Notes: generated by a model not told the origin, from the letters alone. A stretch of DNA of 64,000 nt from Mangrovibacterium marinum (GCF_003046625.1 NZ_QAAD01000012.1:1-64000), one strand, 5' to 3'. Numbered from the stretch's first letter, positions 1 to 8,534 are shown. A program made the numbers and translations.

Positions 1-462
1 ATTGTGATGGTCTGTACATCGCTGCTGGTGTTACCCGCGCAGTCTGTTACGGTCCAGGTTCTCAGGATATCGCCAAAGCCGCAGTTATCCAATCCCGACA
101 GATCGTCGCTGTAGCTTGGTTCAAGCATGCCGTCGCAGTTATCCTCCGCGGTTGCCATTCCCGCATCGCCCATTTCACATTCGAAGCGGATATCGGCTGG
201 TAAGGTCAATACCGGTGCGGTATCATCATAGATTGTGATGGTCTGTACATCGCTGCTGGTGTTACCCGCGCAGTCTGTTACGATCCAGGTTCTCAGTACA
301 TCGCCAAAGCCGCAGTTATCCAATCCGGACAGATCGTCGCTGTAGCTTGGTTCAAGCATGCCGTCGCAGTTATCCTCCGCGGTTGCCATTCCCGCATCGC
401 CCATTTCACATTCGAAGCGGATATCGGCTGGTAAGGTCAATACCGGTGCGGTGGTATCTACA
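1..462 (-). repeat. Two near-identical 231-bp tandem repeats inside the HYR protein
   Basis: Positions 1-231 and 232-462 encode the same 77-residue module and differ at only about four bases in their first 220 bp. A third, clearly diverged module follows from about 463. The near identity at DNA level points to recent duplication or gene conversion. The array may continue past the left edge. Confidence 0.9.
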
Positions 463-2150
463 ACACTAATTGTTTGAGATGCACTAACACTGTTACCACA
501 TGCATCGGTCGCAGTCCAAGTACGGACAATAGTATATACGCTAGGACAATCAGTTCCTATAATTTCCTCACCTACATATTCAACAGCTACCTCTCCGTTG
601 CAGTTATCCGTAGCACTCGCAGTACCAACTGTTGGAACTGCATCACACTCTACGGTTACATCTTCAGGTACTGTTAACTCTGGTGCCACTTCATCCGGCA
701 GCACCGTAAAGGTTGCACTACAGGAATCCATATCGCCGCAATAATCCACCGCTTTGATCCAGTGAGTTACGGTAAAGCCACAGGAAACGTTTGATGGAAG
801 ATCTTCAGGCAGCGGTGTGTCGCCTTGAGTTATTGAAACCTCTGCAAAATCATTACCTGTTCCTTCCACCAGTTTAAAGGAGGTTCTCCAGTCGTCCCAT
901 TCCTGTTCCAGATTGAGTTCGGTACACGGCTCATATTCTACATTGCCGGGGCACTCCACAACCGGAGGATTCTTCAATACGCTTACTTGTGCGGGCGGGC
1001 CGGGGAAGTCTTTCAGCTCAGCTGTTGCAGACTCACCTGAAGTCCGGGTACGTGTAAATACGGTGGCAATACCGAAGCAAGGATTGATGACCTCATCGAA
1101 GAAGGCACTCAAATTTATGGCACCTTCACACCACTGGTTAATATCATAATAGGGCAACATACCGGTATAGCCCGGACCTCCGTTTGTTCCGGGCAAACTC
1201 ACCTCTTCCTGATTTCCAAAAGCCGGAAAATGGACATAGGTCTTTTCGGTATTAACCGTAGCCAAAATTGTTCCGTGCGGATAGTCGGTATAATGGACGT
1301 ACTGGTATGTATCGCCCACTTGCGTCCAGATCAGCACAATTACGTTGGCTACGGGTCCGCCATTGGTAAATTCAACGGTTACCAAAATATCGCCGGGAGT
1401 TCGCCCTCCCGTTGCCGGATCGGCTTCGCTGTAAAATTTTCCGTAATAGTAGCCAGCATTGTCCTGTCCCAGCGTATCCATATAAAATGGCTTTTGCAGA
1501 AACTCGAAGTCGATATAACTACTACCGTTGGTTACTTCGCGGTCGGCAGCCCAAGACACCCATAAGTCATTGGGATCGCCATACTCCCCATTAATCCCTT
1601 GTATTTCGGGATTACCTCGGGTAAAGATGACCCCGGCATTTTGAATCTCGTTTTTATTCGGATTCGAGCCGACGCCCCATTCATACGTGTTCGGATTATC
1701 GTTAATCTTATTCCGACCCAGGAAAATCGTCGGATCTTTGTTGGTAATATCATCAATGTACCGGACCACCGTGTAATCATCCACTCCGGGATAACTGTGT
1801 TCCGACACATCGAAATAAGGAGGAGTGGCTATCGGAAGAATATCGAATACACCACCGCCGTCACCGGGATACACCTGTTCCCAATAAAAAATATCTCCGG
1901 CAGTCCCATAGTTCTGGGGAAACCCGGAGGTATTATCAATCAACGTGAAGACATGATTGGCGTAAGCGTTTCCATCGATCGCCGTACCGTTCGTCGGTGC
2001 CATAACCGGCGCAATCCCCTGAATATTTCCGGGTTGAGCCTGAACAAATTGTGGCACACATAAGAATGTCAGCATCGCAAGCATAAGGCAGCAATGCCAA
2101 CACCAACAACCTTTTCTTTTCATAAAAGAAGCGAGGTCAAAGTCGTTCAT
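1..2150 (-). CDS. Large secreted HYR/Ig-like repeat protein, N-terminal part (C-terminus beyond window)
   Basis: The frame is open from the ATG at 2150 to the left edge, so only about the first 716 residues are seen. A second in-frame ATG at 2123 gives a cleaner signal peptide (MKRKGCWC..., hydrophobic core, cleavage near VQA|QPG) and may be the true start. Residues about 30-330 are an aromatic, Asn/Gly-rich beta region of unknown family. After that come cysteine-paired modules with phrases such as APVLTLPADI, ATDNCNG and RTWTATDACGN, typical of HYR-like Ig-fold repeats in Bacteroidota surface proteins. The last two visible modules are nearly identical. Such proteins are often exported by the type IX system, but the C-terminal sorting domain would lie outside the window. 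No enzyme domain is visible. Export is well supported; an adhesive or structural role is inferred. Confidence 0.85.
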   Translation of the reverse strand, partial: MNDFDLASFMKRKGCWCWHCCLMLAMLTFLCVPQFVQAQPGNIQGIAPVMAPTNGTAIDGNAYANHVFTLIDNTSGFPQNYGTAGDIFYWEQVYPGDGGGVFDILPIATPPYFDVSEHSYPGVDDYTVVRYIDDITNKDPTIFLGRNKINDNPNTYEWGVGSNPNKNEIQNAGVIFTRGNPEIQGINGEYGDPNDLWVSWAADREVTNGSSYIDFEFLQKPFYMDTLGQDNAGYYYGKFYSEADPATGGRTPGDILVTVEFTNGGPVANVIVLIWTQVGDTYQYVHYTDYPHGTILATVNTEKTYVHFPAFGNQEEVSLPGTNGGPGYTGMLPYYDINQWCEGAINLSAFFDEVINPCFGIATVFTRTRTSGESATAELKDFPGPPAQVSVLKNPPVVECPGNVEYEPCTELNLEQEWDDWRTSFKLVEGTGNDFAEVSITQGDTPLPEDLPSNVSCGFTVTHWIKAVDYCGDMDSCSATFTVLPDEVAPELTVPEDVTVECDAVPTVGTASATDNCNGEVAVEYVGEEIIGTDCPSVYTIVRTWTATDACGNSVSASQTISVVDTTAPVLTLPADIRFECEMGDAGMATAEDNCDGMLEPSYSDDLSGLDNCGFGDVLRTWIVTDCAGNTSSDVQTITIYDDTAPVLTLPADIRFECEMGDAGMATAEDNCDGMLEPSYSDDLSGLDNCGFGDILRTWTVTDCAGNTSSDVQTIT

Positions 2151-2875
2151 AATTATTTGAATTTAGATTTTACCTGCTTGCAAAAACCGCCGTTCGAAAG
2201 CATCTTTTTCGCTGACTTAAAGCAGCTTGCAAACATCACCATTCGTATATAGAAATTCCCTTCAAAACAGGGAATCACAGTAGAGAGTGTCGGGGCTGAT
2301 GGCCTCCGAGAAATTCAAAAAAAAGTTAGGGGAAATAAAATCACAGTTCAATCAGGAATTTTACGGATATTTTGCAGAAACAACTTCTTCATTTAACATT
2401 TAGACTACCAACTCCAGGCGACAGGCTCCAACAATGAAAGATCTACGAGTCAGAAGAAGAGAAGTAAATATCGATCGGATTTCGAATGACTCAACTTGGA
2501 AGACAGGAGCAACAAGCCTGGAACACGAATCAATCAACAAGCTGTTTTAACGTGCCTTAAGCTACCCTCCAACAACAAAACAGCCATCACCTGAGGCTAT
2601 CGAAGGCTATAATTTGTCGGATTAAGGCTTTCTTTACAAGTGGGAACAGAAGAGAAGAAGGAGTTTCGAAAAGCAGCTTACCGACTCAGACATGGTGAAT
2701 CATCTATTCTTAATTATTCTTATCCACACTGGTCGTTTTGCCTGACCGGCAGGAAAAACAAGCTCACCAATTGCAGGGATAGATCCCGGCCAGGAGAGAA
2801 TATCAAAGGGAGCTGGCGACGGGTATAGTCTACCACACCGACGGGCTTCCAATTCGTCAAGGCACATCCGGCCTA
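2151..2875. other. Long gene-free region upstream of the HYR gene
   Basis: No convincing gene is seen. It holds a small hairpin (ATTCCCT at 2255-2261 pairing with AGGGAAT at 2269-2275) in the presumed 5' leader of the HYR gene, and one operator-like motif at 2349-2373. The rest (2400-2875) is plain sequence with a 62-codon open frame at 2640-2828 that has no family resemblance. It could hold an untranslated leader or an undetected small RNA. Confidence 0.5.
2349..2373 (-). promoter_or_regulatory. Operator-like motif, copy 1
   Basis: The minus strand reads AATATCCGTAAAATTCCTG, matching the motif seen at 3877-3900 and twice at 4691-4732. It lies about 200 bp upstream of the HYR gene start. The binding protein is unknown; one of the two adjacent LuxR-type regulators is the obvious candidate. 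Confidence 0.4.
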
Positions 2876-3739
2876 TTACGGATTTACGCCACGTAATTCA
2901 AACTCGACATTCGATACAATTTCGTCGCCTACTTTGGCTTCGGCAGTAACCTGGATTGTATCGTCGGAAATGTATTTACTAATACGCCCCACAAAGCGAA
3001 CATGCTCCCCGGTAAAAGCCAGCCGGTAGGCACGGATTGATGTTCGCGGACTGATAATTCGCTTGAACCCCGGCACATTGTGTTTAAAAAGCGCGAAGCC
3101 GAGCTCCCCAAAGAGGTTTCCGATTAAGGCTACCGGCAATGCCGGATAGTTTCGGAAATGTCCTTCGCACTCGCTGGCCTGCACAATGCCAAACTCGCCG
3201 GTAGCACGCTCACCGTTCAGGGTGATGTCGGACAAGTGGCGCCGGTTAATATAGGGGCTCACGCCATTGTGAACGGGGGTGTCGACCTGGTATTTACCGT
3301 AGAATTTCGTAAACACCGCCGGACTCATCACCAGGTACTCCACCTCGGCGGTAAAAATCACTTCGTTGTCAGCGCTCAGCAGTTCGCCATAAACGGTTCC
3401 TTTTCGCTTTTCCATGAGTGTTGGCTTGGCGGTCAACAGAAGCTCTTCGGCCGCAAATACCTGATCGCTCTTCCGGCTTAGCAGTGCATGAACGGCCAGG
3501 TAATAGTGGCGCTTTTTATGATTGTAAGCGTGAGCCAGAACGATCGATCCCAGGATGGCCAGGTGCCGGCCGCACTCGCCGCCGCCCATCGGGCCGCCTT
3601 CGTCGCGGTCGATATATTCGTTCACCACGGTTGCCCGAATACTGCCATCGTCCTGCACTTCCAGATCCTGCAAAATGTTGTATGGTTCTTCCACCATTAT
3701 CAACTCCTCTAAATTCAACACTATCTTTTCCTGCTTCAT
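2876..3739 (-). CDS. Double-hotdog-fold hypothetical protein (FabZ/FabA-like)
   Basis: 287 residues counted from the ATG at 3739 (MKQEKIVLNLEEL); the frame extends upstream to a TTG at 3820, but the ATG is preferred. Two hotdog-like halves can be made out. The first carries GGPMGGGECGRHLAILGS followed by beta strands. The second has CEGHFRNYPALPVALIGNLF, resembling the GHF.(x)P.(x)P active-site helix of 3-hydroxyacyl-ACP dehydratases and thioesterases. A role in acyl-ACP or acyl-CoA chemistry is inferred from fold only; substrate and reaction are unknown. It follows the RR gene at 3906-4556 on the same strand with an operator-like motif between them, suggesting its own promoter and control by a neighbouring regulator. 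Confidence 0.7.
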   Translation of the reverse strand: MKQEKIVLNLEELIMVEEPYNILQDLEVQDDGSIRATVVNEYIDRDEGGPMGGGECGRHLAILGSIVLAHAYNHKKRHYYLAVHALLSRKSDQVFAAEELLLTAKPTLMEKRKGTVYGELLSADNEVIFTAEVEYLVMSPAVFTKFYGKYQVDTPVHNGVSPYINRRHLSDITLNGERATGEFGIVQASECEGHFRNYPALPVALIGNLFGELGFALFKHNVPGFKRIISPRTSIRAYRLAFTGEHVRFVGRISKYISDDTIQVTAEAKVGDEIVSNVEFELRGVNP

Positions 3740-3876
3740 AACTTCGATATTGACTTTTTCGACAAAAACGACAGTAAGACCATTGATCGCAACCTGTAGC
3801 CGTCGACTACGAATTTTCAAAGAGCTTATTCATTTAAATTGTCTGAATGAAAGTTAGTGACTTCCCCAAGGATATT

Positions 3877-3900
3877 CAATCAGGGATTTTACGGATATTC
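3877..3900 (-). promoter_or_regulatory. Operator-like motif, copy 2
   Basis: The minus strand reads AATATCCGTAAAATCCCTGATTG. It matches copy 1 in 20 of about 22 positions and lies about 140 bp upstream of the hotdog gene start, immediately after the stop of the RR gene. No TAnnTTTG box is evident nearby. Confidence 0.4.
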
Positions 3901-3905
3901 GGGGC

Positions 3906-4556
3906 TCAGATGATCAGGCGATTGTGGAAGGCATACTTGACCATTTCGGCTGTTGATTTTAGGCGAAGTTTAGTCAGAATGTTCTTCTTGTGAGTTTCCA
4001 CCGTCCGCGGACTGATAAACAGCTGCTTACCAATTTCCTTGTAGGTCAAGCCCTGACAAAAAAGTTTCAGGATAGAAATTTCGCGCTCGGTGAGAATATT
4101 CCGGCGGCTGGCCCCGGGCCGAACTGCTTTGGCGGGAGACACATCTTTCAGCCATTTTTGCATCTCGGCGGGGATATAATTGGTTCCGGAGGTTACCTTC
4201 CGAAGTGCTTTTCGCAAGTCGTCGGGGGTTTCATTTTCAAAAACAAAACCGCGAACGCCCAATTTCACCAGATCGGCAAAGCAGTCGGAAAACTGCATGC
4301 TGGTCATAATTACCACCGGGAGCTCCGGAAACTTGCGAATAATTTTTTTCAACATACTACTGCCGGCGCCATCGGTATGTAAGATGTCGAACAAAAGCAC
4401 ATCTGGCATATTCTTTCGAATTTGCACCATCAGGTCGGCGACCTTACTGCTTATCCCTGTAATTTCAAACTGATCCTGATCCGAAAGCATCGACCTCAAC
4501 CCGGAATTAAACAAGCTGTAATTCTCGAATATTGCAATTTTAACAGGCTGCTTCAT
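3906..4556 (-). CDS. NarL/LuxR-family response regulator with degenerate receiver
   Basis: 216 residues from the ATG at 4556 (MKQPVKIAIFENYS); the longer frame begins with TTG at 4664 and is less likely. Residues 1-120 form a receiver domain with the phospho-acceptor candidate Asp57 (LLFDILH) and Thr85, but the usual acidic pair is Glu11-Asn12 and the invariant Lys is Glu107 (FVFEN). Residues about 150-216 are a LuxR/GerE helix-turn-helix (LTEREISILKLF, ISPRTVETHKKN). It sits beside a related regulator at 4768-5415, and tandem operator-like motifs lie upstream, so autoregulation is plausible. Receiver changes suggest phosphorylation may be altered or unnecessary; that is inference. No partner kinase gene is adjacent. 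Confidence 0.85.
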   Translation of the reverse strand: MKQPVKIAIFENYSLFNSGLRSMLSDQDQFEITGISSKVADLMVQIRKNMPDVLLFDILHTDGAGSSMLKKIIRKFPELPVVIMTSMQFSDCFADLVKLGVRGFVFENETPDDLRKALRKVTSGTNYIPAEMQKWLKDVSPAKAVRPGASRRNILTEREISILKLFCQGLTYKEIGKQLFISPRTVETHKKNILTKLRLKSTAEMVKYAFHNRLII

Positions 4557-4690
4557 TGTATACCCTCCCACGACTAAAGTTTCCCGCAAATCCAACCTTG
4601 TTTGTTTGGATGACTCACTAAAGGGCAGCTCAAATTTGGTTTTTCCATCTGTAAGGATCTGCAAGTTACGACATACAGTCGGCGGAAATC

Positions 4691-4732
4691 AATCCGTAAA
4701 ATTCCGTATTCTTATCCGTGAAATCCCGTATT
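4691..4732 (+). promoter_or_regulatory. Tandem operator-like motifs, copies 3 and 4
   Basis: AATCCGTAAAATTCCGTATT (4691-4710) and TATCCGTGAAATCCCGTATT (4713-4732) are direct repeats 22 bp apart, about two helical turns, so both could be bound on one DNA face. They lie 135-176 bp upstream of the RR gene start at 4556, in the gap after the second RR gene. Their orientation is opposite to that of copies 1 and 2 relative to the genes. Confidence 0.5.
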
Positions 4733-4767
4733 ATTTGTAAGCGGTAAAAAAGGAGGGTAAGCGAACA

Positions 4768-5415
4768 CTAATCAACGAGTTTCGACCGCACAGCATATTT
4801 CACCAGGTCGATAGGTGTGTTCATATTCAGCTTGGAGAGCAAATTACTTTTATGGGTCTCAACAGTTCGGGGGCTAATCGAGAGTCGTTCGCCGATTTCT
4901 TTGTACGAGAAACCTTCAGCAATGAGTTTTAAGACTTGCAGTTCGCGCTGGCTCAGCATGGCTAATTCGCTTTGCAGGGTTTGCACCCGTTCGAACTGGT
5001 TGATCAGCTGGGTGTCGATTCCGTTTGGAGGCATCTGAAAATAGTTTTCGCCGGCCATCACAATATCCAGCGCCTGGTATAAATCCTCTTCGGAGCTTTC
5101 CTTCCAGACCACACCTTTCACCCCCCACATCACACAATCGAGCACTGCCCCCTGACTGGCATTAACAGCAATAACCACGACCGGTATGCGACTGTATGCA
5201 CGCTGAAGATACTTCAGCATATCGACAACAACTCCTTCGGGAAGCACCAGATCGAGCATTATAACATCGGGAAGCGAGTTTTCCATACATGCAATGAGCC
5301 CTTTTAAATCGGCTGCTTCACCAACCACATCAAATTCCTCTTTGCTCTCAAGTAGTAATTTTAGGCCGGTTCTAAGGATGTGGTAGTCTCCCACAATCAC
5401 GATCTCTCTTTTCAC
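4768..5415 (-). CDS. NarL/LuxR-family response regulator
   Basis: 215 residues with a GTG start at 5415; the only nearby upstream ATG is followed at once by a stop codon. The receiver domain (1-120) has Gly9-Asp10 in the acidic pocket, phospho-acceptor Asp55 (IMLDLVLP) and Lys105 (VVWKES), but the usual Thr/Ser near residue 83 is Ala. Residues about 150-215 are a LuxR-type helix-turn-helix (LSQRELQVLKLI, ISPRTVETHKSN). It is a paralogue of the regulator at 3906-4556, with the DNA-recognition helices almost identical, so the two may bind the same sites. Cognate kinase unknown; the two histidine kinases elsewhere in the window have no receiver domain and could signal to such proteins. Confidence 0.88.
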   Translation of the reverse strand: MKREIVIVGDYHILRTGLKLLLESKEEFDVVGEAADLKGLIACMENSLPDVIMLDLVLPEGVVVDMLKYLQRAYSRIPVVVIAVNASQGAVLDCVMWGVKGVVWKESSEEDLYQALDIVMAGENYFQMPPNGIDTQLINQFERVQTLQSELAMLSQRELQVLKLIAEGFSYKEIGERLSISPRTVETHKSNLLSKLNMNTPIDLVKYAVRSKLVD

Positions 5416-5537
5416 AAGTATAATTTACAGCATTTTATGCAGATTGTCAATCACTTCAGCCGATAAAATTCGAGCTTCGTAGTCTGAATTTGATTTCAAC
5501 TGTTAATTTTGGGCTCAACTTTAACCGGATATGTGCT

Positions 5538-6164
5538 ATGATGATCGAGAAATTTCCCTCGCGCTTACTGGAAAATGCCGTTAATGAATTTTCGAAACTC
5601 CCGGGAATCGGACGTAAAACGGCCTTGCGTCTGGTTTTGCATTTGCTGAAGCAGGAGAAAAATGATGTTGAACTTTTTGGCAACAGTATCATCCAGGCCC
5701 GCACCGAGATCAAACACTGCAAGGTCTGTCACAACATCTCGGACCACGACATTTGCAACATCTGCAGCCAGCCCGAGCGTACCGGTGAAATTATCTGCGT
5801 TGTGGAAACCATTCGCGATGTGATGGCCATTGAAAATACCCGCCAGTATATTGGTTTGTACCATGTGCTGGGAGGAATTATTTCGCCCATGGATGGCATT
5901 GGTCCATCCGATCTGGAGATTAACTCGCTGGTTTCCCGGGTTCGGGAAGGGCAAGTGAGTGAGGTGATCTTAGCATTAAGCACCACCATGGAAGGTGATA
6001 CCACCAACTTCTATATTTATAAGAAACTGAAAGAGCTGGATGTTAAAATTTCGACCCTGGCGCGGGGTGTTTCCATTGGCGATGAGTTGGAGTATGCCGA
6101 TGAGCTCACCCTGGCACGATCCATTAAAAACCGACTGGATTTTGAAAGCTCGCTTTCGCAATAG
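5538..6164 (+). CDS. recR: Recombination mediator protein RecR
   Basis: 208 residues from the ATG at 5538; an in-frame TTG at 5490 is not needed, and the ATG at 5541 is an alternative. RecR works with RecF and RecO to load RecA onto gapped DNA. Visible features are the N-terminal helix-hairpin-helix ([17 protein letters not shown]), a four-cysteine zinc motif (CKVC...CNIC), and a Toprim domain beginning [14 protein letters not shown]. Length matches the family (about 200 aa). It is followed after 9 bp by a glycosyltransferase gene, so the two may be co-transcribed, without obvious functional link. Confidence 0.97.
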   Translation: MMIEKFPSRLLENAVNEFSKLPGIGRKTALRLVLHLLKQEKNDVELFGNSIIQARTEIKHCKVCHNISDHDICNICSQPERTGEIICVVETIRDVMAIENTRQYIGLYHVLGGIISPMDGIGPSDLEINSLVSRVREGQVSEVILALSTTMEGDTTNFYIYKKLKELDVKISTLARGVSIGDELEYADELTLARSIKNRLDFESSLSQ

Positions 6165-6173
6165 CCCCCCACG

Positions 6174-7334
6174 ATGAAGCTATCCGTTATTATTGTCAAT
6201 TACAATGTTAAAACCTTGCTGGAGCAATGCCTGCTTTCAGTTGAGCGTGCTATGCAAGCTATTGAAGGCGAAATTATTGTTGTTGACAATGCTTCGGCTG
6301 ACGAGTCGTGCACCATGATTCAGGAGAAATTTCCGCAGGTTCGCCTGCTGGCCAACAAGCTGAACGAAGGCTTTTCGAAAGCCAACAACCGTGCCCTGCG
6401 AATCGCTCGCGGGGAATACTTGCTTTTGTTGAATCCGGACACTTTGGTTCCGGAAGATTGCTTCGATCGGTGTATCGATTTTATGGATCGCCACCCCGAT
6501 GCCGGAGCCCTGGGGGTGCGCATGATTGATGGTGGCGGGCACTACCTGCCCGAGTCGAAACGGGGGCTGCCAACCCCCTGGGTGGCCTTTTGCAAGATCT
6601 TCGGTTTAACCAGACTCTTTCCCGGCTCACGACGGTTCGCCGGTTATTACCTGGGCCATTTACCCAACGACAAAACCTGCCCGATTGATGTTTTGGCCGG
6701 CGCTTTTATGTTTATGCGCCGCAGGGCCATCGACCAGGCAGGCTTGCTCGACGAAAGCTTTTTCATGTATGGCGAAGATATTGACCTATCCTTCCGGATT
6801 GGGCAGTGTGGCTTTCAGAATTACTATTTTCCGGAAACAAACATTTTACACTATAAAGGCGAAAGTACCCGTCGGGGCAGCCTCAACTATGTTGTGTTAT
6901 TCTACAAAGCCATGCTGATTTTTGCCAACAAGCACTTTTCGGGTCAACATAACGGGCTGTTTAAAATCCTGATTAAGCTCGCGGTTTATTTCCGGGCGCT
7001 CCTATCGGTTCTTAGCCGGATAGCAGGCGTAATGGTCAGCCCGCTGCAGCGCTTGCGCCCACCTTTCGGAACAGGCAGCCCGAAACGAGCACTGCTTATT
7101 GCTGCTCGCGAGCGATTCGGGGCTTGCCAAAAGATGCTGAACAACTCGCCCACCCGCTATCAGCCCCTCGAGCTTATGGCACCGGAGAAGCTGGAACAAA
7201 CAGCCCGGGCAGTTGAAGCCTTTGCCCCGGACGTCCTCATCTTCGACCTGAATTCCGTTTCGGCCACGCTCATTATTCAAACGATGGATCGCCTTTGCAG
7301 ATCAAACATCCATTTTAAAATCGTCGGCCTGTAA
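6174..7334 (+). CDS. Family 2 glycosyltransferase (WbbL/rhamnosyltransferase-like) with C-terminal extension
   Basis: 386 residues, ATG start. Residues 1-about 230 form a GT2 GT-A fold: LSVIIVNYN at the N-terminus, VDNASADES, a NPDT metal-binding region, and MYGEDIDLSFRI near the acceptor site. Residues about 245-300 are a hydrophobic, possibly membrane-associated stretch. The last 90 residues (from PKRALLIAARE to FKIVGL) look like a Rossmann-type nucleotide-binding module of the kind at the N-terminus of polyprenyl-phosphate sugar transferases (CoA_binding_3-like), ending abruptly after one unit. Likely role is adding a sugar during polysaccharide or glycolipid synthesis; the substrate cannot be told. 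It lies 9 bp after recR. Confidence 0.88.
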   Translation: MKLSVIIVNYNVKTLLEQCLLSVERAMQAIEGEIIVVDNASADESCTMIQEKFPQVRLLANKLNEGFSKANNRALRIARGEYLLLLNPDTLVPEDCFDRCIDFMDRHPDAGALGVRMIDGGGHYLPESKRGLPTPWVAFCKIFGLTRLFPGSRRFAGYYLGHLPNDKTCPIDVLAGAFMFMRRRAIDQAGLLDESFFMYGEDIDLSFRIGQCGFQNYYFPETNILHYKGESTRRGSLNYVVLFYKAMLIFANKHFSGQHNGLFKILIKLAVYFRALLSVLSRIAGVMVSPLQRLRPPFGTGSPKRALLIAARERFGACQKMLNNSPTRYQPLELMAPEKLEQTARAVEAFAPDVLIFDLNSVSATLIIQTMDRLCRSNIHFKIVGL

Positions 7335-7454
7335 AAGGGCACAGCTGCCCCGCCAACACAGTTTCGCCCGCGCAACAGACCTGCTGTTTGCCCGAATTGC
7401 AAAAAAATCGCGACCTTTGGTTGTGAATATATCCTTAACGCCTAAAAACACCGC

Positions 7455-7982
7455 ATGCCGAATAATCAACTTCATTTTGGAAAAATCAATCTTCGTCCGC
7501 TGGAGCCAGAGGATTTAGAGCTTTTATACCAATGGGAGAACGACAGCTCGCTATGGCAAGTCAGCAACACCCAAGCTCCGTTTTCGCGCTTCATTTTGAA
7601 ACAATATCTGGAAGAATCGCATCGTGATATTTACGAGACAAAGCAGTTGCGCTTAATTATTGAAGCAGAAGAAGCGATTGCGGTCGGAGCGATTGATCTG
7701 TTCGATTTCGATCCTTTTCATCAACGCGCCGGCATTGGTATTTTAATTTATTCGCCAGCCAACCGGCAAAAAGGGTATGCTGCCGATGCCTTGCAGCTGA
7801 TGTGCCGCTACGCCAAAGAAACACTCGGGCTGCATCAGCTTTATGCCAACATTGGGGCAAATAATCCGGCGAGTATGGGCTTATTCGAGAAATGCGGATT
7901 CAGCCTTTCGGGAACGAAAAAAGATTGGCTGAACAGTCCAGCCGGACGAATTGACGAGCATATCTATCAGCGTATTTTGTAA
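7455..7982 (+). CDS. GNAT-family N-acetyltransferase (RimJ/RimL-like)
   Basis: 175 residues, ATG start. The N-terminus INLRPLEPEDLELLYQWEND is typical of the Acetyltransf_3 (RimL-like) group. The acetyl-CoA binding segment appears as IGILIYSPANRQKGYAADAL, and the late NPASMGLFEKCGFSLSG is the classic end of the fold. It transfers an acetyl group to an amine, perhaps a protein N-terminus, spermidine or an antibiotic; specificity is unknown. It stands alone between the glycosyltransferase and a convergent minus-strand gene 5 bp away. Confidence 0.9.
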   Translation: MPNNQLHFGKINLRPLEPEDLELLYQWENDSSLWQVSNTQAPFSRFILKQYLEESHRDIYETKQLRLIIEAEEAIAVGAIDLFDFDPFHQRAGIGILIYSPANRQKGYAADALQLMCRYAKETLGLHQLYANIGANNPASMGLFEKCGFSLSGTKKDWLNSPAGRIDEHIYQRIL

Positions 7983-7987
7983 TCCGT

Positions 7988-8443
7988 TTAAAGCAAGTCG
8001 CTGTATGCCGGAATGTCTTTAAAGAACCGGTAATTACGCGCTTCGAAATCAACCTGGCAACAATAATGGTTCATCCCGTTGGAGACAATCAGATAGGGAA
8101 CCATAAAGGTGAGGTTGTAGCGGGCAATCTGGTCGAACGCTTTTTGGGTGATTTTCACTTCGGGGGCTTTAAACTCGACAATCATCAGTGGTTTCCCGGC
8201 CTTGGAGTAGACCAAAAGGTCGGCCCGGAACTGGTTTTTGTTCAGCTTCAAGCCGGTTTCGATCGCCATGAGCGATGCCGGGAAGTTCTTTTCTTCAACC
8301 AGATAACGAATAAAGTTCTGACGCACCCACTCTTCAGGTGTCAGCACCAGAAAGCGCTTGCGGATATCGTCAAAAATCTGAACTTTCGAGTCTTGCTGAC
8401 GGGTGCGGAAGGAATAAGTGGGTAAATTTAGCTGTTTGAACAT
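7988..8443 (-). CDS. Stand-alone HSDR_N nuclease-fold protein
   Basis: 151 residues, ATG start. It matches the type I restriction enzyme R-protein N-terminal family (PF13588-like) as a free-standing domain. An (E/D)-x-K nuclease core is visible: RADLLVY supplies the Asp and MIVEFKAP the E-x-K pair. No helicase, HsdM or HsdS gene is nearby, so this is not a restriction locus. Such short proteins are common and uncharacterised in Bacteroidota; nuclease activity is inference. Its start region overlaps upstream sequence of the divergent AMP nucleosidase gene, leaving a 91-bp intergenic gap between start codons. Confidence 0.85.
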   Translation of the reverse strand: MFKQLNLPTYSFRTRQQDSKVQIFDDIRKRFLVLTPEEWVRQNFIRYLVEEKNFPASLMAIETGLKLNKNQFRADLLVYSKAGKPLMIVEFKAPEVKITQKAFDQIARYNLTFMVPYLIVSNGMNHYCCQVDFEARNYRFFKDIPAYSDLL

Positions 8444-8534
8444 TTTAAAGTATGCAAAGTTGTATTTTTGTCAAGCTGCCGGCTTTGCGGTCGCGGCAAA
8501 CATACAGAATCAGGTACAAATATATCAATTGCAG

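Noticed and set aside
2640-2828. 62-codon plus-strand frame in the first intergenic region
   Set aside because: No recognisable family or promoter; composition resembles non-coding sequence.
7988-8443. Restriction-modification locus
   Set aside because: The HSDR_N protein stands alone; no helicase, methylase or specificity gene lies nearby.
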